From Chitinophagaceae bacterium (GTDB lineage: Bacteria > Bacteroidota > Bacteroidia > Chitinophagales > Chitinophagaceae), in the NCBI GenBank assembly GCA_016722465.1, contig JADKJC010000001.1:682001-746000 (forward strand): a stretch of 64,000 bases of DNA. Reading direction: 5' to 3'. A program made the position numbers and the translations under genes. Below, piece by piece: positions 37,260 to 47,395 of the stretch. Position 1 is the stretch's first letter; the number at the start of each line of letters is the position of its first letter. The notes below the pieces were generated by a model. The model saw only the letters and a program-made list of their open reading frames with translations. It was not told the DNA's origin and did no database searches.

Positions 37260-39679
37260 TTATTCGGACCGTAAACTCTTTATAGGATTGGCAACTGCAG
37301 CCCTGAAAGCTTTATACCCCACAGTTACCCACGCTATTAAAACCGATACCACAATAGCAATTACAAATACATCCGCCCCGATACTGATCTTGTATACAAA
37401 ATTCTCCAGCCAATGCTGCATCAGGTACCATGCTGCAGGAGCTGCCAGTGCAAATGCGATGGTGATAAGGATGGTAAATTCTTTGGAGAATAAATACAGG
37501 ATGCTCTGCACACTGGCACCCAATACTTTCCGAATGCCCACTTCTTTTGTTTTTTGTACTACCATAAAAGAAACCAATCCATAAAGTCCAAGGCAACTTA
37601 TAAAGATGGCCAGCAGTGCATATACTTTGTACATCATGCTAAGGCGTTCTTCCTGCAGGTAGTACTGATTAATATTTTCATCCAAAAAAGATGCGTTGTA
37701 AACATACTCCGGGAAATATTTATCCCAGATCAATTTTATTTCATTGCTGCTTTTGGCAAGATTGGTGCTTACTAATTTTATACCGGCTGCCTGGTAATAT
37801 TTTTTTTGGGCAGCATTACAATTGGCTGCACTGCATCTCTCATCGATTGCTGTTTAAAATCTTTCACTACACCCACTACAGGCATTGGCCTGCCGCCGCC
37901 CAGGCGAAACATTTTACCAATTGCCTCCTGTGGATTGGTGACGCCCACTTTTTTAAGCAGGGTTTCATTTACTACATATTCACGAGCCGTATCACCTGCG
38001 CCATAAAACTTACCGGCTATCAGCTGCAAACCATAAGTCTTTACATAATTATCATCACCCATTTTCAACTGCACACTGAATTCCCTGTCTTCCATTTTAT
38101 CAAAGGCAAAATTGCTTTGCCATGAGTTATCACTGCTGGGTGCATCAAAACCAAAACATACGTGTTTCACATCGCTACGGGACATCAGTGCATCTTTAAA
38201 TGCCTCATGCCTGCTTCCTGTAACACTGTCTGAATTCATTGTCAACAACAACACTGATTCTTTATTAAAACCAAGATCCGCACTCTTTATAAAATTCATC
38301 TGTGTGATGGCGATGATGGTAGCAATGATAAAAATCTGTGAGAAAGCAAATTGCAACACCACCAGCACCCGGCGCAATGACACACTGCCTACTTTAGAAG
38401 TAGTGATCTTATTTTTGATAGCTTCCACCGGCTTAAACCGCCCCATAATAAATGCCGGGTAAACCCCGGATAACAAAATGGTAACGGCTATGATAACAAA
38501 AATAAAAAGCAGGCTGCCTGCATTAAACAAACTCAATTTGCTTTGCACCACCATAATATTTTTTACATGAGGCAAGGCAAGCTGTACCAATATAATTGCG
38601 ATGATTGCAGCTACCAATACTACGGCAGCAGTTTCAATCAATACCTGCATGGTAAGTTGATTTTTGCTGCTGCCCATTACTTTTCTTATACCAACTTCTT
38701 TGCTTCGGGTTACTGCCAGTGCAGTGGAAAGATTTACAAAATTAATGCAGGCCATTAATATGATCAGCATGCCGATGAATGCCAGTGTGTACAAAGATGC
38801 CTTACTTGTAACATGGTCACCATTGGTGCTAAAACGTTCATCAAAATGAATATCCTTTAACGGATGAAGAAAATGACTGCGTTTGCTATCCTTATTTTCA
38901 GTATTGTATTTTTTTTCGAACATACCCAACTGCTGATCCAATGCGGCAGTGTTGGTGCCGTTGGGAAGTGATACATATACCTGGTGGTTGCTGGTGTTAG
39001 ATCCCCAGTCTTCCAGCGGCCATCCATTGCCGTTATGGGCCACAAATCCAGCATAGGAAGACACCATTTTAAAAGGGAAATCGCTGTTGTCCGGCATGTC
39101 TTCAAAAACACCTGCTACCTGCAGATCAAAATCTGCATTGTCGTTAACAATCCTTTTGCCAATTGCTTCTTTCCAGTTACCATAATATTTTTCAGCCATT
39201 GATTTACACAACACCACACTGTTCACATCTTTTAACACATTGGCATCGCCAGACAGAAATTTGATTTCAAACAACTGCATCAGCTCAGGTTCTCCATAAA
39301 ATATACCTTTCTCTTCCCAGAATTTTTTATTTGTATTGCTGCTGCTTCCATCAGCTCCCTTCACTGTTATTTGTACGCCATAGTCCTGCATCAGTTGAGC
39401 AAACTGGTATTGCGGATAATCCTGCCGCAAAAATTTAGTGGTAGGAAAAGGCATCCCCGGCGTGAAGTGCTCTCCATCTGCATCCATACTCCTTGTTACC
39501 ACCTGGTAAAGATTGTTGTACCCTTTCAGGTGTTTGTTATGACTGTATTCAAACTGTATCACAAGGAAAACAATGATGCAGGCAGCCAGGGCCACCCCCA
39601 GGCCCAGGATATTAAGGATGGCATGTTTGCGGTTGCGTACTAAATTCCTGAATGCTGTTTTGAAATATGTTTTAACCAT
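37260..39679 (-). pseudogene. FtsX/MacB-like ABC permease 5, frameshifted
   Basis: A permease of about 806 residues. The main frame (start 39679, MVKTYFKTAFRNLVRNRKH) covers helix 1, the first module with KEVGIRKVMGSS and most of the second periplasmic domain, and ends after MLPKK at a run of eight A (about 37797-37804). One more A restores reading into KYYQAAGIKLVSTNLAKSS and the last FtsX unit with KEVGIRKVLGAS and tail NPIKSLRSE. Five extra codons are possible upstream (MNISD), but the shorter start aligns with the paralogues. It is the first permease after promoter module B. Confidence 0.85.
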
Positions 39680-39709
39680 GTCTGAAATATTCAAATTACG
39701 CCCTTAAAA

Positions 39710-39811
39710 CTCAACAGCCGTGCCACTCTTAAAAGCCTTTACAGTAAAGGGTTTTATGCCGTATCCAACAAAAGTGTTCGAAAACGGACAGTTTGTGTTT
39801 GATACCGTACA
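39710..39811 (-). promoter_or_regulatory. Sigma-54-like box plus twin dyad operator, module B (permease 5)
   Basis: The minus strand has TGGCACGGCTGTTGAG (39725-39710), with the same TTGA variation of the -12 half as module A. Dyads TGTTCGAAAACGGACA (39775-39790) and TGTTTGATACCGTACA (39796-39811) start 50 bp upstream and lie 21 bp apart. The start codon of permease 5 is about 30 bases past the box. Because permease 6 ends at 39836, this module splits the array. Confidence 0.6.
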
Positions 39812-39835
39812 CAGGCTTACCGGCATAAAGAATCA

Positions 39836-42274
39836 TTATTCTGTTCTCAAACTTTTTACCGGGTTGATCCTTGATACCCTCCATGCCTGTGAAAGCACAA
39901 TGGACAAACTGATGAATGCCAGCATTGAAATACTCAGCAGTAGTATTGCCGGACCGATACTCACCCTTGATGCAAAGAATTGCAGCCACACGCTGTTCAG
40001 CAAATATGCAATGGGAGTTGCAATGAGCACTGCAATAGCCAGGAGTATCATAAACCCTTTCGACAATAATGTAATAATCTGGTAAACGCCTGAGCCGAGT
40101 ACTTTGCGTATGCCAACCTCTTTCCGTTTTGTTTCAGCTGTGTAAACTGCCATCCCCAGTAATCCCAGGCAGGAAACCAATACTGCAAGGAATGCAAGAA
40201 ACCCGATGATGGAAGCTGCATCTTTAAGCATTAAATGCATCATGTGTACCTGGCTGTCGAAAAATTCATATTCAAATTTTGTATTGGGATTTACTTTTTT
40301 CCAGGCAGCCTGCAGAAAGCCGACCGTTTCCGGAATATTATTTGCAGCGATCCGTACGGTAACATATCCAAACTCACGCTGGCGGTTACGCAACATCAAT
40401 GGCTCTACACCACGGTTCACTTCCAAAAACTGAAAATCTTTTACTACACCAGCAATTTCTACATTGCCGCCATCCACCTGCAAATGCTGGCCAACGGCCG
40501 CTGCAGCTGAGGGGTACCGGAATGCAGCTACCATCTTCTCATTAACCAGCATGTATTGCCCGCTACTATCAGCAGGTATTGCGGGGAGATTTTTACCGGC
40601 AACGAGTTTAAGATCCCACACGTCCAGGCATTTTCCGTCAATATCAATATAGTTGGCCTGCAGGCTGTCTTTAATGCCATCAAACTTAAAAACCATTGTT
40701 CCATTCTGTATACCAGATGCTGGTGGGTAACCACAGGCCGATACAACAATGATATTCTTATTGGTTGAAATGGTTTGTGCAAAGCGCTGGTAATTCTCCG
40801 TTTTATATAATTTAATATTGATCACATTGTCCTTATTAAAACCATAATCAAAATTGAACACATGATTGGTTTGTGAATAGATTAAACTGGCAGAAATAAT
40901 AAAGATCAATGAAACAGAAAACTGAACTACGAGTAACACTTTGCGGATGGTAAGCCCTTTGAATATCCTGATACTGTTTACACTTTTAAAAACCTGCACA
41001 GGATTTAGAACAGAAATATAGGCTGATGGCAAAAAGCCGGCGATAAAACCAACGAGTAAACTAAAGCCCAGAAAGACAGTATACAATTTTACATTGTAGC
41101 TGAATGAAATATTAAAAAACCGGTTGAGCCATAAACCGGTAAACAGTGGCTGGAGCAGCAGCAAAAGCAGGAATGAAAAGATCAACGCAATGAATGAAAC
41201 CAATACCGATTCCGCAATAAACTGCCCGAAGATCTGTTTACGGCTGGCACCTGCCACTTTTCGGATGCCTACTTCTTTGGCCCTTGTTAACGACCTTGCC
41301 ACAGAAAGATTTGTATAATTTAAACAGGCACTCAGCATGATGATTAAACATAAAATACACAGGAAGATCAAAACAGGCCTGGGTAATGAAATGTGTGTTA
41401 TATTACCGATCGCCCTGCCAGGTGTAAGTGCTTCTAATGCTTCGGCCTTCAATACAAACTGGCCGCCTGTTGGATCAGCATACTGTTTGTCAGCAACTTT
41501 GTTGAGGATGTTCTGCAGATCAGCTTCTGTTTTACCCTTCTCCATCAGCACATAGGTATAACTCGTCCATACATTGTTCCAGTCACCGGGCGGATAACTC
41601 AATTTGGAATCCCTGGTGAGGGCAGGTACTGTACTCAGTGAAGCCAGCAGTTTAAATGGCAGACTTGTTTTACCCGGGTTGGGCTTTAAAACACCGGTAA
41701 CGGTAAATTGTCCATACGCTGTTTCTTTGTTACCTGTCTCAGGCCCTGACGGATTGATACCTTTATCATTGAATTGAACAATTTTACCAACCGGGTTTTC
41801 GTTGTAAAATAATTGTGTTGCCAGCTCCTCCGTTAACACGATTGAAAACGGGTTGTTTAATGCAGTAGCGGCATCGCCCTGTGCCAGTTTAAAATCCATT
41901 ATCTTAAACAGGTTGCCATCTGCAAAATAACCGCCGCCAGATGCCACTTTATCATTATAAAAAACATCACCACCGATACTTTTAACCAGGCTGGCGGTTG
42001 CTTCAATGCCTGTATACCCCTCTTTTAACTCCTGGCCAAGCGGCAATGCAGAGGAGGCCGTAGCCATTTGATTTCCATTTTTGCCCTCGGTAGCGATCCG
42101 GTAGATACGATCCCTTTTGGTATGAAACCGGTCGTAACTTTTTTGATCTGCTATAATAAGAATGATGAGTAAACAAACAGACATGCTTACTGCCAAACCA
42201 ATGATATTGATAAGACTGAAGGTCTTGTTCTTCATAAGGTTTCTCCAGGCAGTTTTGAAATAGTTTTTGATCAT
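39836..42274 (-). CDS. FtsX/MacB-like ABC permease 6
   Basis: An 812-residue double-module permease starting MIKNYFKTAWRNLMKNKTF, with ADQKSYDRFHTKRDRIYRI after helix 1. The first coupling motif is KEVGIRKVAGAS, the second KEVGIRKVLGSG, and it ends NPVKSLRTE. It is one of the longer copies, with an expanded first periplasmic domain around NDKGINPSGPETGNKETAY. It ends 25 bases before the operator of module B, so it is likely the last gene of the upstream transcription unit. Confidence 0.9.
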   Translation of the reverse strand: MIKNYFKTAWRNLMKNKTFSLINIIGLAVSMSVCLLIILIIADQKSYDRFHTKRDRIYRIATEGKNGNQMATASSALPLGQELKEGYTGIEATASLVKSIGGDVFYNDKVASGGGYFADGNLFKIMDFKLAQGDAATALNNPFSIVLTEELATQLFYNENPVGKIVQFNDKGINPSGPETGNKETAYGQFTVTGVLKPNPGKTSLPFKLLASLSTVPALTRDSKLSYPPGDWNNVWTSYTYVLMEKGKTEADLQNILNKVADKQYADPTGGQFVLKAEALEALTPGRAIGNITHISLPRPVLIFLCILCLIIMLSACLNYTNLSVARSLTRAKEVGIRKVAGASRKQIFGQFIAESVLVSFIALIFSFLLLLLLQPLFTGLWLNRFFNISFSYNVKLYTVFLGFSLLVGFIAGFLPSAYISVLNPVQVFKSVNSIRIFKGLTIRKVLLVVQFSVSLIFIISASLIYSQTNHVFNFDYGFNKDNVINIKLYKTENYQRFAQTISTNKNIIVVSACGYPPASGIQNGTMVFKFDGIKDSLQANYIDIDGKCLDVWDLKLVAGKNLPAIPADSSGQYMLVNEKMVAAFRYPSAAAAVGQHLQVDGGNVEIAGVVKDFQFLEVNRGVEPLMLRNRQREFGYVTVRIAANNIPETVGFLQAAWKKVNPNTKFEYEFFDSQVHMMHLMLKDAASIIGFLAFLAVLVSCLGLLGMAVYTAETKRKEVGIRKVLGSGVYQIITLLSKGFMILLAIAVLIATPIAYLLNSVWLQFFASRVSIGPAILLLSISMLAFISLSIVLSQAWRVSRINPVKSLRTE

Positions 42275-42363
42275 GGCTAAATAATTAAAAAGTGAAAAGT
42301 GAAATGGATGTTCAATGTTGAGTTGAAATGATTTTCAATTTTTAATTGTTCAATTTTTGATTG

Positions 42364-44784
42364 CTATTCTGTTCTTAAACTTTTTACTGGGTTCATCCAT
42401 GCAGCTTTAATGGCCTGGAAACTTACTGTGATCAATGCGATCAGCAAGGCAACCACTGCTGCAATTAAAAATACATACCAGCTTATATCAACCCTGTAAG
42501 CAAAATCCTGCAGCCATTTATGCATGGCCCAGTAGGCCAGTGGAAATGCAACTACACAGGCGATCAGTACCAGTTTTATAAATTCTTTTGACAGCATAGT
42601 GGATACCTGCGATACGCTTGCCCCCAGCACTTTGCGGATACCAATTTCTTTGGTGCGCTGTTCAGCCGTAAACTTTGCAAGGCCAAACAAGCCAAGACAG
42701 GCAACAAAAATGGTAAGTCCTGCAAAAACTCCCAGTATCCTTCCAACCTTTTGTTCAGATTGATAGGTATTGGTAAAACGGTCATCCAAAAAAGAAACCG
42801 ATATGGGCTCGCTGGCACCATAGCCTGCCCACTGTTTTTTTAATGAGGCTGTTAAACCAGCGATATCGGTTGTTTTTAATTTTACAATCAAAGTTCCCTT
42901 GTCCGGAGAGAAAGCCATCACCAGTGGCGAAATAAGTTCATGCAGCGACCTGAAATGAAAATCTTTGACTACACCAATTACACGAAAAGCCATTATTTGC
43001 CCCCTGGCATTGGTAGAAACAGTGTGGCCTACAGCATTATCGCCCCATCCCAATGCTTTTGCCGCAGCTTCATTGATAATGACTGCCGATGAATCCGTAC
43101 CAAAGGCTGTTGAAAAGTTTCTGCCCAACTTCAGTTGAATGCCCAATGTGGAAATATAATTTTCATCTACATCATAGCGCAGGGTTTTTACCAGCGTACT
43201 GGATTGTGTTTCGGGGTACACAAAAAAGTTATTGTTATTACTCGGTCCAGCGGGCAGATATCCTGAGCGGCTTACACTTGCAACACGGGAATCATTGGCT
43301 AACTGCTGGTAAAATATTTCCTGGTTATTGCCCAGCATCCAGGTATTAGGTACAATCATCACCTGGTTTTTATCATACCCCAGTTTTTTATTTTGAATAA
43401 AAGAAAGCTGCTTATATACTACTGTAGTACTTACGATTAAAACAATGGAAATAAAAAACTGAAAAATAACCAACCCACTCCTTAACCCGTTGGTTCCTTT
43501 ACCGGAAGTAAATTTTCCTTTCAATACAGCTACCGGTTTAAAGGCCGCCAGGTAAAAGGCAGGGTAACTGCCAGCCAGTATACCAGTGACTACAACAAAC
43601 AATAACAGTTCTGGTACCAGGAAAGGATGATCAGCCAAACGCAATGTCAGTTGCTGGCCAGACAGCTCATTGAATAAGGGCAACGCCAGGTACATTAAAA
43701 CAATTGATACAAGCAATGCGATGAAGGTGATCAAAAAAGATTCAAATAAAAACTGTTTTACCAGTTCCAGCCTCATTGAGCCCAACACTTTGCGGATGCC
43801 CACTTCCCTTGAACGTTTGGATGCTCCGGCTGTGGAGAGGTTCATGAAATTGATACAGGCGATGAGTAACATAAATACAGCGATGGCTCCAAAAATATAC
43901 ACATAGCGTATATCGCCGGCAGCGCTGAGATCATTGGTAAAACTGGAATGCAGGTGTATATCTGTTAAACGTTGCAGGTGTAAGCTGATGTCATTACCTT
44001 TCCTTCTGAACTCAGCCAGCGAAACTCCAATACCTGCTGACAATTGTGGGCCAATGTATTTCTCTACCACCTGCGGCAATTTAGCTTCCAGTTTTTTATA
44101 CTCATATCCCTTTGCCAATACCAGGTAAGTATAAAAATTTGAGCTCATCCAGTTAGCCTCTTTTGCTTCCGGCACTCCGGTCATAGAGGCAAACAACTCA
44201 AAGTGAAAGTGCGAATTAACAGGAACCTTTTCAATTACACCGGTTACTTTATAGCCTGGGTTTTTGTCATCTTTAAAACGAATCAGCTTGCCCATGGGGT
44301 CATCATCGCCAAAATATTTCTCCGCCAATGTTTTAGTGATAACAATTGTATTGGGTTCAGTCAATGCAGTTGCTGCATCGCCTTTGATCAACGGCAGTGT
44401 GAATACCTGGAAGAAATTGGGATCAACAAATGCAAAAGCATCTTCATTAAAAAATTTATCTCTATACATCAACCGGGGCCGGCCATTGTCACGGAGCCGG
44501 GTGGCTGCTTCCACTTCAGGAAAATCTGCCTTTAATGTTTGTGCCACTGGCGGCATCACCGTTGATTCATTTAATTTCTCTCCCTGCACATTGCCCTGGA
44601 AAAAAACACGGACCATGCGATCTGCTTTTTCATTGTAGCGGTCGTAGCCAAGTTCATTGGATACAAAAAGCAGAATGATAAGACAGGTGGCAATACCAAT
44701 GGCCAGTCCAATAATATTGATGACAGAAAAACCCTTGTGTTTCCAAAGATTTCTGAATGCGATCTTAAAATAATTTTTAATCAT
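42364..44784 (-). CDS. FtsX/MacB-like ABC permease 7
   Basis: An 806-residue permease with start MIKNYFKIAFRNLWKHKGF, SNELGYDRYNEKADRMVRV after helix 1, coupling motifs REVGIRKVLGSM and KEIGIRKVLGAS, and tail NPVKSLRTE. The region YVYIFGAIAVFMLLIACINFMNLSTA before FtsX unit 1 closely matches permeases 9 and 10, pointing to a subgroup that arose by local duplication. Spacing to permease 6 is 89 bases. Confidence 0.92.
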   Translation of the reverse strand: MIKNYFKIAFRNLWKHKGFSVINIIGLAIGIATCLIILLFVSNELGYDRYNEKADRMVRVFFQGNVQGEKLNESTVMPPVAQTLKADFPEVEAATRLRDNGRPRLMYRDKFFNEDAFAFVDPNFFQVFTLPLIKGDAATALTEPNTIVITKTLAEKYFGDDDPMGKLIRFKDDKNPGYKVTGVIEKVPVNSHFHFELFASMTGVPEAKEANWMSSNFYTYLVLAKGYEYKKLEAKLPQVVEKYIGPQLSAGIGVSLAEFRRKGNDISLHLQRLTDIHLHSSFTNDLSAAGDIRYVYIFGAIAVFMLLIACINFMNLSTAGASKRSREVGIRKVLGSMRLELVKQFLFESFLITFIALLVSIVLMYLALPLFNELSGQQLTLRLADHPFLVPELLLFVVVTGILAGSYPAFYLAAFKPVAVLKGKFTSGKGTNGLRSGLVIFQFFISIVLIVSTTVVYKQLSFIQNKKLGYDKNQVMIVPNTWMLGNNQEIFYQQLANDSRVASVSRSGYLPAGPSNNNNFFVYPETQSSTLVKTLRYDVDENYISTLGIQLKLGRNFSTAFGTDSSAVIINEAAAKALGWGDNAVGHTVSTNARGQIMAFRVIGVVKDFHFRSLHELISPLVMAFSPDKGTLIVKLKTTDIAGLTASLKKQWAGYGASEPISVSFLDDRFTNTYQSEQKVGRILGVFAGLTIFVACLGLFGLAKFTAEQRTKEIGIRKVLGASVSQVSTMLSKEFIKLVLIACVVAFPLAYWAMHKWLQDFAYRVDISWYVFLIAAVVALLIALITVSFQAIKAAWMNPVKSLRTE

Positions 44785-44865
44785 CAGAATGTTTTAATCA
44801 AAAAGTTAAAATCAAAATGAGAGCCTTAGAACAGGAATCAGTTTTCATTTTTTTACTATTTACTT

Positions 44866-47268
44866 TTACTCTGTCCTTAAAATCTTTGCCGGCTTTGTCC
44901 ATGCAGCTTTGGTTGAATGGAAGCTGGCTGTTGCCGCCGCCGTAATTACAATTACAAAAGCGGATACAATAAATGGAAGGGCGGATAATCCGGTATTGTA
45001 AGTAAATACATTGAGCCAGTTGTTCATAAAATACCAGGCCACGGGGAATGCAATGGCAGCTGCGATCAATGCCAGCCACAAGTAGTTCCTGGTGATCATT
45101 GTAACCACCTGCATGGTACTGGCGCCCATTACCCGGCGGATGCTGATCTCTTTCTGTTTTTGTTGTGTTGTGAATGCAGTGAGCCCCAACAAGCCAAGGC
45201 AGGTGATAATGATGGTAAGAATAGAAAAGGCTGCAAAGATCTTTCCTCTCTTTTGGTCGGCTGCATATTGAGAATTAAAATCATCATCCAGGAATTTGTA
45301 TTCAAATGGCAACTGAGGGAAATATTTTTTCCATGTACTTTCCACCCTGGAAATGGATGCACTCATATTACCCGGCGCCATTTTTAACTGTATCACATTA
45401 TTGTTGGCGCCATAAAACAACAGCAATGGTGCAATGGGGTTGTACAATGATTTTTGATTAAAATCCCTGATCACACCCACTACTTCTAAATAATTGCCGG
45501 AAGTATCGCCGGGAAATTTCACACGCTTACCAATGGGTTCATCCCATCCAAAATGTTTTACCATGGCTTCATTTACCAAAATGCTGTGCAGTGTATCAGC
45601 AACGTTTAAAAAGCCACGGCCTTTTACTACCGGAATACCCAGTACACTCAGGTACTTTTCATCGATGCCATAACATTCAATGCCCTTGTCAATATTGCCA
45701 GTCTTTGTTTCTACAGTAAAAAGATTCAAACTAAGGTTTGTGCCTCCCGGATAACAGTTACCAGTACCAACAGCTTTAACGGCTGAAATACCGCGGAAGT
45801 CATTGTTCATGGCTGCTATCTTACTGCGTTCATCCTCCCCGGTATTTACCGTTACCGTCATCACCTGCGCTTTATTAAAACCAAGATCCTTTTTTTGCAA
45901 ATAAGAAAGTTGAGAATATACTACCCATGTGCAGATAAGCATGATCATTGAAATGGAAAATTGCAGTACTACCAGTGTGCGGCGCAGGTTTACATTACCG
46001 GATGCCTTTGACAATGCTCCCTTTAAAATACTCACGGGTTTAAAACTGGATAAATAAAATGCCGGGTAACTACCACCTGCCAACCCGGTAAACAAACCAA
46101 TACCAATCAACAGGAGGATATTAAATGGTTGTAACAATGTGTGTATGGTAAATGATTTACCGGAAATTGAATTGAAGACAGGTAATAAAATCAGCAACAG
46201 TAAAACACTCAGCAATACAGCGACAAAAGCAGTAAGCAGTGATTCACTTAAAAATTGCAGCACGAGCTGCTTTTTGGTTGAACCGGTAACTTTACGGATG
46301 CCGATCTCTTTTGCCCTTCGTGCCGACCTTGCTGTAGTTAGGTTCATGTAATTGATGCAGGCGATCAGCAACATAAAAAATGCCACTGCAGAAAATATCC
46401 AGATGTACGACATACTGCCAAGTTCTTCAGGTTCATGTTCCAAATTGGAATGAAGATGAATATCCGTTATTGGCTGCACGCCATAGCGGATCTTTACATT
46501 ATACTGTGCAAAAATAGTCGCCATGTATTTATCGTACATTGGCAATAATTTTTTATCGAATGCCGCCGCATTGGTTCCGGGTTTCAGGAGCACATAGGTA
46601 AAATTATTAAAGCCACCCCAATTGTTGGGATCGTCCTGGTTACCTTTTAACAGTGTGGATGAAGATATCAGCATGTCAAAAATGATGTGGGAATTTTTAG
46701 GTACCCCCTCTATCACTGCTGTTACTTTATAAACATCATACACCGTCTTTAGTGTCTTACCAACTGCGGGTGTATTTTTTCCAAAGTATTTTTCAGCAAG
46801 CGATTTTGAGATCACAACACTGTTGGGTTCATTCAATGCACTACCGGCATTGCCCTCCATGAATTTGTAGGTGAATATGTTGAAGACATTACTGTCTGCA
46901 TAATAAACCTTCGTTTCATAAAAACCATTGTCGCCTGTTTTGTCTCCATTCTTAAACAAGGTTCTTTCCCTGTAAAGAAATCTTACTGATTCTTCCACTT
47001 CAGGAAAATCTTTTTTTAAGGTAGCCGCCAGCGGAAGTTGCGTCACTGTCCAGTTGGTATTCTTGTCCTTCTCCTGGATATAAGAAACGATGCGATAAAT
47101 ACGATCTACTTTTTCATGATACCTGTCGAAACTCAGTTCATCTTTAATATAAAAGATGAGGAACAGGCTGAAAGTGATACCAATGGTAAGGCCGAGCACA
47201 TTCAGCAGGCTGAACCACTTGTCTTTTTTAAAATTCCGGATGGCGATGAGCAATAGGTTTTTTATCAT
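44866..47268 (-). CDS. FtsX/MacB-like ABC permease 8
   Basis: An 800-residue permease starting MIKNLLLIAIRNFKKDKWF, with KDELSFDRYHEKVDRIYRI next. The first coupling motif is canonical (KEIGIRKVTGST), but the second is changed to KEISIRRVMGAS and the tail to KPAKILRTE, so the second coupling helix may contact the ATPase differently. The second periplasmic part contains a GDTSGNYLEVVGVIRDFNQKS stretch of the type conserved in the array. AT-rich spacers of about 127 and 81 bases flank it. Confidence 0.9.
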   Translation of the reverse strand: MIKNLLLIAIRNFKKDKWFSLLNVLGLTIGITFSLFLIFYIKDELSFDRYHEKVDRIYRIVSYIQEKDKNTNWTVTQLPLAATLKKDFPEVEESVRFLYRERTLFKNGDKTGDNGFYETKVYYADSNVFNIFTYKFMEGNAGSALNEPNSVVISKSLAEKYFGKNTPAVGKTLKTVYDVYKVTAVIEGVPKNSHIIFDMLISSSTLLKGNQDDPNNWGGFNNFTYVLLKPGTNAAAFDKKLLPMYDKYMATIFAQYNVKIRYGVQPITDIHLHSNLEHEPEELGSMSYIWIFSAVAFFMLLIACINYMNLTTARSARRAKEIGIRKVTGSTKKQLVLQFLSESLLTAFVAVLLSVLLLLILLPVFNSISGKSFTIHTLLQPFNILLLIGIGLFTGLAGGSYPAFYLSSFKPVSILKGALSKASGNVNLRRTLVVLQFSISMIMLICTWVVYSQLSYLQKKDLGFNKAQVMTVTVNTGEDERSKIAAMNNDFRGISAVKAVGTGNCYPGGTNLSLNLFTVETKTGNIDKGIECYGIDEKYLSVLGIPVVKGRGFLNVADTLHSILVNEAMVKHFGWDEPIGKRVKFPGDTSGNYLEVVGVIRDFNQKSLYNPIAPLLLFYGANNNVIQLKMAPGNMSASISRVESTWKKYFPQLPFEYKFLDDDFNSQYAADQKRGKIFAAFSILTIIITCLGLLGLTAFTTQQKQKEISIRRVMGASTMQVVTMITRNYLWLALIAAAIAFPVAWYFMNNWLNVFTYNTGLSALPFIVSAFVIVITAAATASFHSTKAAWTKPAKILRTE

Positions 47269-47395
47269 GGCTGTAAAAATTAAAAAGTTAAAAATTAAAA
47301 TGGCATATGTAGAAGCGATAGTTTATTTTAACCTAAAAATTAAAAGTAAAAAAAGAAGGTGCTTATAACAGGGGTCTTCATTTTTTCTTTTTAAT

